Below, one piece after another: positions 8,074-15,549 of a DNA stretch of 31,072 bases. The DNA lies in the NCBI GenBank assembly GCA_955652025.1, contig CATPAO010000398.1:1-31072 (forward strand), written 5' to 3'. The notes under the pieces are model-generated. The model worked only from the letters and a program-made list of their open reading frames with translations, did no database searches and had not been told where the DNA came from. How positions within the stretch are numbered: position 1 is the first letter of the stretch; every line of letters begins with the position of its first letter. Made by a program: the position numbers and the translations under genes. This DNA comes from Casimicrobiaceae bacterium (GTDB taxonomy: Bacteria; Pseudomonadota; Gammaproteobacteria; Burkholderiales; Casimicrobiaceae).

Positions 8074-8868
8074 TCAATGCTCGAGGAAGGCGTGCGCAAG
8101 CGCGATCGTCGCCAGACCCAAACCGATGAGCAACGCCTGCTTCGCGGTTTCGAGTGGCTCGGGGCGGCGGTGCAGGCTCGGGATCAGATCGGCGACCGCG
8201 ACGTACAACAGGCTCGATGCGGCGATCGCGAGCACCGTCGGCAACAGCTGCTTCATTCCCGCCAGCGCAAAGTACGCGGCGAGCGCCCCGGCGAGCGTGG
8301 CAAGTCCCGCAGTGACGTTGTACGCGAACGCCTTGCCGCGGCTAAAACCGGAATGGAGGAGGACCGCGAAGTCGCCGACTTGCTGTGGCACCGCGTGCGC
8401 GACGATCGCGAGCGTCGTCGAGATGCCGAGCGCGGGTTCGGCCAGAAACGCCGCGGCGATGACGATGCCGTCGCAAAAGTTGTGGACGCCGTTGCCGATC
8501 AGGATCATCAGTCCCGAGCGACCGCCGTCGACCTGCACGCGATCGTGCAGCGCGTGGTCGTGCTCGGTTTCGTCGGCGTCGTCCGCATGCTGCTCGTGGC
8601 CGTGCGCATGCCGCCAGAGCACGAGCTTTTCCAACAGAAAGAACGCGAGCAGGCCGATCAGCACGGTCAGCATCACGAAATGCGCGCTGCCGGTCTCCAG
8701 CGCATGTGGCAAGAGCTCGAGGAACACCGCTCCTAAAAGCGCGCCCACCGCATACGACACGAGGGGCGATATCCACGATGCGCGAAGGTTGAGCGTGCCG
8801 GCGGCAGCCAGCGTCGACAGCACGCCACCCGCCAGCGCGGCGACGACGATCCAAAGCAGGGTCTGCAT
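8074..8868 (-). CDS. ZIP-family metal transporter with altered TM5 motif
   Basis: Inner-membrane protein of the ZIP family (divalent metal uptake, typically zinc). At 264 residues with about eight hydrophobic segments it has the usual small bacterial size. A histidine-rich cytoplasmic loop (about 86-108: HAHGHEQHADDADETEHDHALH) is typical. The TM4 motif is intact (HNFCDG, His129, Asn130, Asp133). The TM5 motif, normally HEIPQE or HExPHE, reads HAVPQQ (158-163): both glutamates are replaced, while the following VGDFAVLLHSG is normal. Metal specificity or activity may therefore be changed. The ATG at 8868 starts the first membrane helix; an open frame runs further upstream to 9165 but overlaps pgeF and lacks membrane character. 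It lies between pgeF (25-base gap) and phaC (26-base gap). Confidence 0.9.
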   Translation of the reverse strand: MQTLLWIVVAALAGGVLSTLAAAGTLNLRASWISPLVSYAVGALLGAVFLELLPHALETGSAHFVMLTVLIGLLAFFLLEKLVLWRHAHGHEQHADDADETEHDHALHDRVQVDGGRSGLMILIGNGVHNFCDGIVIAAAFLAEPALGISTTLAIVAHAVPQQVGDFAVLLHSGFSRGKAFAYNVTAGLATLAGALAAYFALAGMKQLLPTVLAIAASSLLYVAVADLIPSLHRRPEPLETAKQALLIGLGLATIALAHAFLEH

Positions 8869-8893
8869 GCGGAGCGGCCTTCTTGGCGTGACG

Positions 8894-9700
8894 TTACGAT
8901 CGGCTTCGCGGGATATCGCGCGCCGACCCGATCCACAGGAACGCGGCCATCCGTCCGGTCTCGCGGGTGCGGCGATACGAATAAAAGCGCGCGTCGTCCG
9001 CGCACGTGCAATATCCGCCACCGAAAACGTCGCGGACACCCGTCTGTTCGAGCCGTCGCCTCGCCAACGCATACAGATCGGCGTGCCATTTCCCCGGATG
9101 CACGGCACGAAAGCACGCGGCGGCGGCGCCATCGTTTTCGGTGAACGCGACGAATACGTCGTCACCGACTTCGAAGGCGTCCGGTCCTATCGCCGGGCCC
9201 AGCCACGCGTCGATTTTGGAGGAGGGAATGCTCATCGCGGCGACGGCATTCTCGACCACGCCGTGGGCAAGCCCGCGCCAGCCGGCGTGCGCAATGCCGA
9301 TGACGCCTCCGTCACGGGCCGCCAACAACACCGGCAAGCAATCCGCGACGCGCACCGCGAGCACGACGTTCGCTTCGCGCGTGACGGCGGCATCGGCCAC
9401 GGGTGCTGTCCTGCGCGATTCGCCGGCGATGTTCGCGACAGTCGTTCCGTGGACCTGATCGAGCCAGACCGGTGGCGACGGCAGGAACGCCTCGACGCGG
9501 CGGCGGTTTTCGGCGACGGCCGCGTCGTTGTCGCCATTGCCGCCAAGGTTGAGCGTCGCGTAGGCGCCGACGCTGGCGCCGCCGTTGCGCGTCGTGACGA
9601 AGCTCTGCACTTGCGCCGCCACGGGCCACGACGGAACGATCCAGTCGCAACCGTTCGCAGCGAAACGCTCGCCAAGTGGCACGACCTTGTGCGCGTTCAT
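8894..9700 (-). CDS. pgeF: PgeF/YfiH, peptidoglycan editing factor (multicopper-oxidase-like, DUF152)
   Basis: Cytoplasmic enzyme of the YfiH/CNF1-like laccase family. Family members have been described as purine nucleoside phosphorylases or polyphenol oxidases and, in E. coli, as removing wrongly incorporated L-Ser from UDP-MurNAc. The 268 residues show TTRNGGASVGAYATLNLG, the metal-site segments DQVHGTTV, VRVADCLPVLL and GIAHAGWRGL, then GPAIGPDAFEVGDDV and YCTCADDARFYSYRRT near the C-terminus. The metal-binding His/Cys residues are present. The ATG at 9700 overlaps the rluD stop codon by four bases (ATGA), indicating translational coupling. rluD followed by pgeF is a widely conserved pair. 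Confidence 0.94.
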   Translation of the reverse strand: MNAHKVVPLGERFAANGCDWIVPSWPVAAQVQSFVTTRNGGASVGAYATLNLGGNGDNDAAVAENRRRVEAFLPSPPVWLDQVHGTTVANIAGESRRTAPVADAAVTREANVVLAVRVADCLPVLLAARDGGVIGIAHAGWRGLAHGVVENAVAAMSIPSSKIDAWLGPAIGPDAFEVGDDVFVAFTENDGAAAACFRAVHPGKWHADLYALARRRLEQTGVRDVFGGGYCTCADDARFYSYRRTRETGRMAAFLWIGSARDIPRSRS

Positions 9701-10653
9701 CGCTTCGATGCGCGCAGCGACGCGACCAAGTCGATGAAATCCTGCGGCGGCGCCGCCTCCCATTGCAACTTCTCGCGCGTTTGCGGATGCGCGAGCGAGA
9801 GCCGCGCCGCGTGCAGCGCCTGGCGATGGAACGCAGGCACGCCGCCCGCCGCGCGCCCGCCGTACGCCGGATCGCCGAGCAGCGGATGCCCGATCGCCGC
9901 CAGATGAACGCGTATCTGATGCGTGCGGCCCGTCTCGAGCGTGCACTGCAAGAGCGTGGCGGCGCCGAAGCGCTCGAGCGCCGTGACGTGCGTCCGTGCC
10001 GGCTTGCCGCTCTCGACCACCGCCATCGACGTACGCAGGCGCGGATGGCGGCCGATCGGCGCGTCGATCGTCGTCGCGCGGGCCAAGTCGCCGCGCGCGA
10101 CCGCCAGGTACTCGCGCTTGACGGTGCGGGCTTGCAACTGGCGCACGAGATCGGTTTGTGCGCTTGCCGTCTTCGCGACGACGATGAGTCCACTCGTGTC
10201 TTTGTCGAGACGATGCACGATGCCCGCCCGCGCGAGCGCCGATACCGTCGGCGCGTGATGCAACAGGGCGTTCAGCAGCGTGCCGTCGCGGTTGCCGCGG
10301 CCCGGATGCACGACCAGTCCCGGCGGCTTGTTCACGACGAGGATCGCCGCATCCTCGTACACGATGGCCAGCGCGATCGCCTGCGGTGCATCTGCGACGG
10401 CGAGGTGATCCTGCACCGGTTGCAGCACGATCCGCTCGCCGCCCGCGAGCCGCCGCTTGCCCTCCGCCGTCGTGCCGTCGAGCGTCGCCAGGCCGGCGTC
10501 GATCCACTCCTTGAGGCGGCTTCGCGAATGCTGCGGAACGAGCTGCGCGAGCGCCCGGTCGAAGCGTAGCCCGGCGAGCGCCGCCGGCACGGTCAACTCC
10601 AACGCCTCACCGCGAGGCTTTGCGGCCGCTCGGCTATAATTCGCGCGAGTCAA
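9697..10653 (-). CDS. rluD: RluD, 23S rRNA pseudouridine synthase
   Basis: Converts uridines of helix 69 of 23S rRNA to pseudouridine. An S4 RNA-binding domain comes first (LAGLRFDRALAQLVPQHSRSRLKEWIDAG), then the catalytic domain with HPGRGNRDGTLLNALLHH, the catalytic-Asp motif GIVHRLDKDTSGLIVVAKT, and GRTHQIRVHLAAIGHPLLGDPAYGG. The start is uncertain because no ATG exists in frame. TTG at 10653 has AAGG seven bases upstream but lies only 13 bases from the divergent bamD start and would cover the bamD -10. TTG at 10602 or 10596 or GTG at 10590 would fit the E. coli N-terminus better. The product is certain and the left end is coupled to pgeF. Confidence 0.93.
   Translation of the reverse strand: MTRANYSRAAAKPRGEALELTVPAALAGLRFDRALAQLVPQHSRSRLKEWIDAGLATLDGTTAEGKRRLAGGERIVLQPVQDHLAVADAPQAIALAIVYEDAAILVVNKPPGLVVHPGRGNRDGTLLNALLHHAPTVSALARAGIVHRLDKDTSGLIVVAKTASAQTDLVRQLQARTVKREYLAVARGDLARATTIDAPIGRHPRLRTSMAVVESGKPARTHVTALERFGAATLLQCTLETGRTHQIRVHLAAIGHPLLGDPAYGGRAAGGVPAFHRQALHAARLSLAHPQTREKLQWEAAPPQDFIDLVASLRASKR
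10635..10640 (+). promoter_or_regulatory. putative -10 element for bamD
   Basis: A perfect TATAAT, in the context GGCTATAATTCGCG, lies 26 bases before the bamD start. No convincing -35 hexamer is seen at the right distance (a GC-rich gcgagg sits there), so the promoter call rests on the -10 alone. If real, it argues for a shorter rluD than 10653. Confidence 0.45.
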
Positions 10654-10666
10654 GAAGGAACCTTCA

Positions 10667-11473
10667 ATGATGATCAAGCGATGGCCGCAAGCTCGGTCTT
10701 GGATGGCGGGCGCGCTGCTCGCACTGGCGCTCGCCGGCTGCAACCTTCTGCCCGATGTGAAAGATGAGACGGCGGGGTGGACGGCCGAGAAGCTCTACAG
10801 CACCGCGCACGACTCGATGCTCGAAGGCAATTATACGCGGGCGATCAAGCTGTTCGAAACGCTGGAGTCGCGGTATCCCTACGGCCGCTACGCGCAGCAG
10901 GCGATTCTGGAAGGCGCGTTCGCGAACTGGCGCGCCAGCGAGCAGGCGACGGCGACTGCCGCGTGCGATCGTTTCATCCGCACCTATCCGAACCATCCGA
11001 ACGTCGACTACGCTTATTTTCTGAAGGGCCTCGTCTATTTCCGCGAGGACCAGGGGATGTTCGGCTACGTCTACGAGCTGGACTTGGCCGAGCGCGATCC
11101 CAAGCAGATGCGCGAGTCGTTTGCGGCGTTCAAGGAGCTCGTGCAGCGCTTTCCCGAAAGCCGCTACTCCCAGGACGCCGAGCAGCGCATGCGCTACCTG
11201 ACCAACGCGATCGGGATGTACGAAGTGAACGTGGCGCGCTATTACTACAATCGCGGTGCGTATGTCGCCGCGGCCAACCGCGCGCAGGCGGCGCTCCTCC
11301 AGACGCCGCAGACCGCGTCGAACGAGCAGGCGCTCGACCTGCTCGCCAAGTCGTACGACAAGCTTGGCTTGACTCAACTCGCCAACGATTCGCGCCAGGT
11401 CCTCGTCAAGACTTTCCCCGATAGCGTCTACGCCAAGGACACGCCGCCGAAGGCTTGGTGGAAATTCTGGTGA
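10667..11473 (+). CDS. bamD: BamD (ComL), outer-membrane assembly lipoprotein
   Basis: Essential lipoprotein of the BAM complex that inserts beta-barrel proteins into the outer membrane. The start ATG has AAGGA seven bases upstream. A lipoprotein signal is clear: MMIKRWPQAR, hydrophobic stretch, lipobox LAGC with Cys25 as lipidated residue. The mature part is built of TPR repeats (AEKLYSTAHDSMLEGNYTRAIKLFETLESRYPYGRYAQQA; ATAACDRFIRTYPNHPNVDYAYFLKG; AAFKELVQRFPESRYSQDAEQRM; the ARYYYNRGAYVAAANRAQ segment), matching BamD order. The 268 residues are close to the family length of about 245-270. Divergent rluD-pgeF next door is the usual neighbourhood. It converges on the saccharopine-dehydrogenase-like gene, with 16 bases between stops. 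Confidence 0.96.
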   Translation: MMIKRWPQARSWMAGALLALALAGCNLLPDVKDETAGWTAEKLYSTAHDSMLEGNYTRAIKLFETLESRYPYGRYAQQAILEGAFANWRASEQATATAACDRFIRTYPNHPNVDYAYFLKGLVYFREDQGMFGYVYELDLAERDPKQMRESFAAFKELVQRFPESRYSQDAEQRMRYLTNAIGMYEVNVARYYYNRGAYVAAANRAQAALLQTPQTASNEQALDLLAKSYDKLGLTQLANDSRQVLVKTFPDSVYAKDTPPKAWWKFW

Positions 11474-11489
11474 TCGCGCCCATTCGAGG

Positions 11490-12614
11490 TTAGGCGAGCG
11501 TGCGCGCGATCGTCGTCCGCACGTCGAAGTTATCCAGCGCGCGCAAGCACTCTTCGAGCGAGAACAATCCGACGCACGGCATCGCGCCGCGCGCCGCCAG
11601 CGTTCCGGCGGCGAGTTTGCGCGCGAGCACGATCGCCGCCGTGCATGGCACTTGCGGCCCGTCACCGCCGGCGGCCACCAGTGTCCACCTCACCGACAAC
11701 CGATGCGCGCGGCGAAAGCCGTGCAGGTCCACGTGCATTGCGCCGACATCGCTGCCGTATCGAGCGAACCAGTCGCCACTTTTTTTCAACCGCTCCGCGT
11801 GCGCGTCGAGATGCGGAATCCAGCGCCAGCGCGACGGCCACGATAGAAGCCACAGGCCGAAATGCAGGAGCGGCAACTCGAGTCCCGCGCCGAAGTGCAC
11901 GGTCTGCACGCCGGGGTAGCGATCCGGAAACAGTTCGAGGTCGGGCACGTCGCAGTCGGCGAGCCAGCGCGTGCCCACAGCGGGCGGATAGCGATACCGC
12001 CGCAGCCGCTGCCAGCCGTAAGCGGGTTGCCACGCGCCGCCGCGCCAGACGCCGAACTGCTTGCCGACATAGCTCGTGATCGCCGCGACCGTCGCGCTGC
12101 CCCTCGGCGCGCGGTTTCCCGGCGCGATGCCAATGTCGATCGACGTGAGTCCGTCGAACTCGTGCGCGAATGCATCGACGACGGCGCTCGACAGACCGGG
12201 GACGCTGCTGGCGCCGCTCACCACCAGCAGGTCGCGCGCGCGGGCCGCATCGTCGATCGCCCGGATGCTACAGACGAAACGGCGCGCATCGGCCAAGTCG
12301 ACGTAGTGCGCGCCGACGTTGAGCGCCGCCCGCGCGACCGCGTGGTCCCGCGATTGAAACGGTCCGCTCGTATGGATGACGAGATCGGGCTCGAGCTGCT
12401 TCAGTCGCGGCGCGAGATCGCGCGCCGTGACGTCGAGCGCCGCGGCATCCACGCGCTTGCCACCGGCCAGCGAAATCGCGGCGGCAGCGTCGGCGGCACG
12501 TGTTGGGTCGCGGCCGGCCACGGTGATCTCGATGTCCGCATCGTCGGCGAGCGTGCGCGAAATCCGCGAGCCAAAATTGCCGTAACCGCCAAGGACGACG
12601 ATACGGAAGCTCAT
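11490..12614 (-). CDS. Saccharopine dehydrogenase-like NAD(P)-binding protein
   Basis: Oxidoreductase-type protein with an N-terminal Rossmann fold (VVLGGYGNFGSRISRTL, residues 6-22, and the AGRDP segment after beta-2), then SGPFQSRDHAVARAALNVGAHYVDLADAR and GASSVPGLSSAVVDA, which mark the Sacchrp_dh_NADP family (saccharopine reductase and relatives). The 374 residues are shorter than true lysine-pathway saccharopine dehydrogenases. The C-terminal half is hydrophobic and aromatic (LELPLLHFGLWLLSWPSRWRW), as in the uncharacterised bacterial relatives. Substrate unknown; I do not assign a pathway. It follows the helicase gene by 30 bases on the same strand, so it may be the last gene of that transcription unit. 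GAAGG lies directly against the ATG, closer than ideal. Confidence 0.82.
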   Translation of the reverse strand: MSFRIVVLGGYGNFGSRISRTLADDADIEITVAGRDPTRAADAAAAISLAGGKRVDAAALDVTARDLAPRLKQLEPDLVIHTSGPFQSRDHAVARAALNVGAHYVDLADARRFVCSIRAIDDAARARDLLVVSGASSVPGLSSAVVDAFAHEFDGLTSIDIGIAPGNRAPRGSATVAAITSYVGKQFGVWRGGAWQPAYGWQRLRRYRYPPAVGTRWLADCDVPDLELFPDRYPGVQTVHFGAGLELPLLHFGLWLLSWPSRWRWIPHLDAHAERLKKSGDWFARYGSDVGAMHVDLHGFRRAHRLSVRWTLVAAGGDGPQVPCTAAIVLARKLAAGTLAARGAMPCVGLFSLEECLRALDNFDVRTTIARTLA

Positions 12615-12644
12615 CCTTCGGCGTGGGGCTGCCGGCGCAACGGG

Positions 12645-14732
12645 TCAACGCGCCGGCGCGAACGCCACGTTCGTTGATTCGGGCGCGCCTGGAGGCGACC
12701 GCGCAGCGTCGAAGAACGCGACGGCGTCGGCGAGCTCGCGCGTGCGCCGCATCGGCGGCAGCGCTTGCCAGATGCGCCGGCCGTACGGCTTGTCGGTGAG
12801 ACGCGGATCGCAAATCATCAACACGCCGCGATCGGTCTCGGTACGGATCAACCGTCCCGCGCCCTGCTTCAAGCTGATCGCCGCCTGCGGCAACTGCCAA
12901 TCGACGAACGGATTGCCGCCGTCGGCCTTGAGCTTGTCGAGTCGCGCCGCGAGCAACGGATCGTCGGGCGGCGCGAACGGCAGCTTGTCGATGACGACGA
13001 GCGACAGCGCGTCGCCGGGAACGTCGACGCCTTCCCAAAAACTCGCGCTGCCGAGCAACACCGCATTGCGTAGCGCGCGAAAGCGCATCAGGAGCTCGGT
13101 TTTCGAGCCGTCGCCTTGGACGAGCAGCGGAAAATCGAGCCCCTCGCGCGCGAACGCGTCGGTGAGGCGCTCGCGTGCCGCGTTCAGCGCGCGAAGCGTC
13201 GTGAACAGCAGGAACGCGCGTCCGCCCGCGGCTTTGATGACGGGCAGCGCGGCGTCGACGACGGCGTCGGTGTGCTCGCGCGTGTTCGGCGGCGGTAGGT
13301 CGCGCGGCACATAGAGCAACCCTTGCGTCGCGTAGTCGAACGGACTGTCCCAGCATCCGGTCTCTGCGTCGACGAGGCCGAGCTCCTGCGTGTAATGCGA
13401 GAAATCGCGGCCCAGCGCGAGCGTTGCGGAGGTGAAAATCCATGCCCGCGCGGTCGCTTCGACCTGGCGGCGGAAAATGTCGGCGATCGACAGCGGCGAC
13501 GACTGCAGTTGCCAGCTCTGCGGCGTTATGTCGATCCAGCGGATCCAATCGGCGCCATCGTCGGTCGGGGTGCCGGTGAGCCCTCCCTCCCAACGCGCCA
13601 ATCGCGCCGCGGCTTCGTCGGCGCGACGTGCGATGGAGGCCAGATCTTCGCTTCGTTCGGCGAAGTGCTGCATTTCGGCGGCGAGTCGGTCGAGCGCGGC
13701 GGCGAGCTCGGAGAGCGCGTCGGTAAAGCCGGGTCGCGCGGCGATGGCGTCTTGTGTGAACTTGCCGGAGATTTCGCCTGCGGCCAGACGCAGCTTGCGT
13801 ACCGCCGGCATCAGGTCGGCGGCCGCGTCCGGCAGCGCGGGGACGTCGCGGGCCGCAGTCCGCGCGGCAATCTCGGCGTCGCGCGCGAGCTCCGCAAGCT
13901 GTCCGGCCGTCGTTTGTTCGCCGAAGAACAATGTCGCCGTGTCGGGCAGCTGGTGCGCCTCGTCGAGGATCACGGTATTGCAGGCTGGCAGCAGCTCGGC
14001 CAGCCCTTCGTCGCGCAACATCACGTCGGCAAAGAACAGATGGTGGTTGACGACGACGACGTCGGCGTCGAGCGCATCCTTGCGCGCCTTCAGCACGAAG
14101 CAGTCCTTGTGGAACGCGCAATTCGCGCCGAGACAGTTGTCGCGCGTCGACGTGACCAGCGGCCAGATCGACGCATGCTCCGGCACGTCGGCCAACTCGG
14201 CACGATCGCCGCGTTCGGTTGCCCTGGCGAACGCGATGATTTTTTTGAGATGCCGCGCGTCGTCGCGCGACGGCAGGCGGTCTTCGTGCGACGCCCGCTC
14301 GAGATGGTGATGGCAAACGTAGTTGGCGCGCCCTTTCAACACCGCGATCGTCACCGGCACCTCGAGCGCATCTCGCAACAGTGGAATGTCGCGCTCGTAG
14401 AGCTGGTCCTGCAGCGTTTTCGTGCCGGTCGACACGATGACCTTGCCGCCGTAGAGCAGCGCGGGGACGAGATACGCGAACGTCTTGCCGGTGCCGGTCC
14501 CCGCTTCGGCGACGAGTTGCGCACGCGCGGCGATCGCGTCGGCCACGGCCTGCGCCATGGCGAGCTGTTGCGGCCGGAAGCGGAAGCCGGGCAGCGCACG
14601 CGAGAGCAGTCCGCCCACGTCGAAGATCGACGCGAGTGCGGCGTCGACATCCCCACCCTCCCGGGCGCGGGCGCCTTCGACACGATCGATTGCGTCCGCA
14701 TCGGGCATGGCAACGATGTCCGCCGGCGGCAT
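12645..14732 (-). CDS. DinG/YoaA-type ATP-dependent DNA helicase (XPD-like, Fe-S)
   Basis: Superfamily 2 5'-3' helicase of the DinG/YoaA (XPD/Rad3) group, acting in DNA repair and removal of secondary structures. The 695 residues show a Q-motif-like FRFRPQQLAMAQAV, Walker A EAGTGTGKT (76-84), motif Ia VIVSTGTKTLQDQL, and four cysteines for a 4Fe-4S cluster (NYVCHHH, DNCLGANC, KDCFVLKA). The DEAH box is VILDEAHQLP. The C-terminal helicase part has FLLFTTLRALNAA, GSASFWEGVDVPG and QGAGRLIRTETDRG. Length and motif spacing fit YoaA better than the longer exonuclease-fused DinG of Gram-positives. The ATG at 14732 is chosen because it follows the upstream stop by 10 bases; ATG at 14708 is an alternative. 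The open frame extends to 15059, but that part overlaps the upstream gene and is not conserved in character. Confidence 0.92.
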   Translation of the reverse strand: MPPADIVAMPDADAIDRVEGARAREGGDVDAALASIFDVGGLLSRALPGFRFRPQQLAMAQAVADAIAARAQLVAEAGTGTGKTFAYLVPALLYGGKVIVSTGTKTLQDQLYERDIPLLRDALEVPVTIAVLKGRANYVCHHHLERASHEDRLPSRDDARHLKKIIAFARATERGDRAELADVPEHASIWPLVTSTRDNCLGANCAFHKDCFVLKARKDALDADVVVVNHHLFFADVMLRDEGLAELLPACNTVILDEAHQLPDTATLFFGEQTTAGQLAELARDAEIAARTAARDVPALPDAAADLMPAVRKLRLAAGEISGKFTQDAIAARPGFTDALSELAAALDRLAAEMQHFAERSEDLASIARRADEAAARLARWEGGLTGTPTDDGADWIRWIDITPQSWQLQSSPLSIADIFRRQVEATARAWIFTSATLALGRDFSHYTQELGLVDAETGCWDSPFDYATQGLLYVPRDLPPPNTREHTDAVVDAALPVIKAAGGRAFLLFTTLRALNAARERLTDAFAREGLDFPLLVQGDGSKTELLMRFRALRNAVLLGSASFWEGVDVPGDALSLVVIDKLPFAPPDDPLLAARLDKLKADGGNPFVDWQLPQAAISLKQGAGRLIRTETDRGVLMICDPRLTDKPYGRRIWQALPPMRRTRELADAVAFFDAARSPPGAPESTNVAFAPAR

Positions 14733-14742
14733 TGCGGCAATA

Positions 14743-15300
14743 TCAGCGGCGCTTCTTATCGGCACGGACGGGCTTTGGCGCGGGCGTCGTGTTTTCCTGG
14801 ACGAGCTCCACGATCTTGCGGATACCCTCGATCCGCTCGCGGAAATCGTCGTAGGGCCGCGCGATGCGTATCTTGTACTCGGCGTCGGATTCGCCTTGAT
14901 GCCATTTGAGTCCGCCGAGCGACTGAAGCCAATACTCCTGCAGGCTTCGTATGCCCTCGACCGCCTGGCGCGAGACGGCGGCCTCGCGGAGCGCGGCCTG
15001 GTAGGGACGCGTGATGTTGAGCTTTTGCTTGTCGAGGCAGTAACCGCTCTTGGCGCCATTGACGCCCTCGTCGGCTTTTTCGTAGCCGAACTCGATGATC
15101 TCGATCGCCTTCACATGCTTGCACATCGTGTACAGGTGCGCGACGGCGTCGAAATAGCAGTCGAGCGCGCCTTTGCCGTCGGCGTTGGGGCAGACGTAAT
15201 TGTATTGCGGCCCCGGATTGCCGCCGATCATCTCGGCGCGTGCGGGGGCTGCGGCCATCGCCGCGACCGCGGCGATCGAAAGCAGGAGGCGAGCGGACAT
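14743..15300 (-). CDS. Secreted protein of unknown function with four cysteines
   Basis: I do not recognise a characterised family. From the ATG at 15300 (GGAA seven bases upstream) the 185 residues begin with a clear signal peptide (MSARLLLSIAAVAAMAAAPARA, cleavage likely after ARA), so the protein is probably periplasmic. An in-frame ATG at 15318 would add MPRKNP. The mature part has four cysteines (NYVCPN, LDCYFD, TMCKHV, GYCLDK) that could form two disulfides. A helical charged C-terminal half follows (RPYDDFRERIEGIRKIVELVQEN), with a basic tail (PKPVRADKKRR). It lies 10 bases upstream of the helicase gene on the same strand, which suggests cotranscription, though a secreted product with a helicase is an unlikely functional pair. 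Confidence 0.75.
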   Translation of the reverse strand: MSARLLLSIAAVAAMAAAPARAEMIGGNPGPQYNYVCPNADGKGALDCYFDAVAHLYTMCKHVKAIEIIEFGYEKADEGVNGAKSGYCLDKQKLNITRPYQAALREAAVSRQAVEGIRSLQEYWLQSLGGLKWHQGESDAEYKIRIARPYDDFRERIEGIRKIVELVQENTTPAPKPVRADKKRR

Positions 15301-15445
15301 GGGATTTTTCCGTGGCATGACAGCGGAATGCTAACCCGCGGCGGGCGCCGCTCTCAACCCGGCGGCCGGATGATTGAGCGGTGGGCCGACGAGCGGACAG
15401 CTCCTCGCGCCGGCAGTCGCTGGGATTCGCTTGCGGCACTTGCTA

Positions 15446-15480
15446 CGCGATCGGCGCCAAGCCGCCTCAAGCCGATCGCG
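15446..15480. repeat. inverted repeat / stem-loop between fabG-like gene and secreted-protein gene
   Basis: CGCGATCGGC (15446-15455) and GCCGATCGCG (15471-15480) form a perfect 10-bp inverted repeat with a 15-base loop. It stands 12 bases from a second stem-loop (15492-15543) in a 249-base intergenic region (15301-15549) that otherwise shows no gene. It may act in the mRNA 3' end of the FabG-type gene or as an operator upstream of the secreted-protein gene; the sequence does not decide which. Confidence 0.6.
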
Positions 15481-15491
15481 GGAACCCGTTT

Positions 15492-15543
15492 CGGGCCAAA
15501 GTATCGTGGCAGCGGCGACAGCCGCGACCGAAACTTTGGCCCG
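15492..15543 (-). terminator. stem-loop 3' of the FabG-type gene (shares a 15-mer with 21656-21670)
   Basis: Arms CGGGCCAAAGTATCG (15492-15506) and CGAAACTTTGGCCCG (15529-15543) pair over 15 bp with one mismatch; the 22-base loop (15507-15528) is itself GC-rich and partly self-complementary. On the minus strand it starts six bases after the stop codon of the FabG-type gene, the right place for a terminator, though no T-run is evident. The right arm occurs again, identical over 15 bases, at 21656-21670 just after lolD. Confidence 0.55.
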
Positions 15544-15549
15544 GCAGAG

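Noticed and set aside
8869..9165. Possible N-terminal extension of the ZIP protein
   Set aside because: The extension overlaps pgeF, has no membrane or signal character, and the ATG at 8868 starts the first membrane helix.
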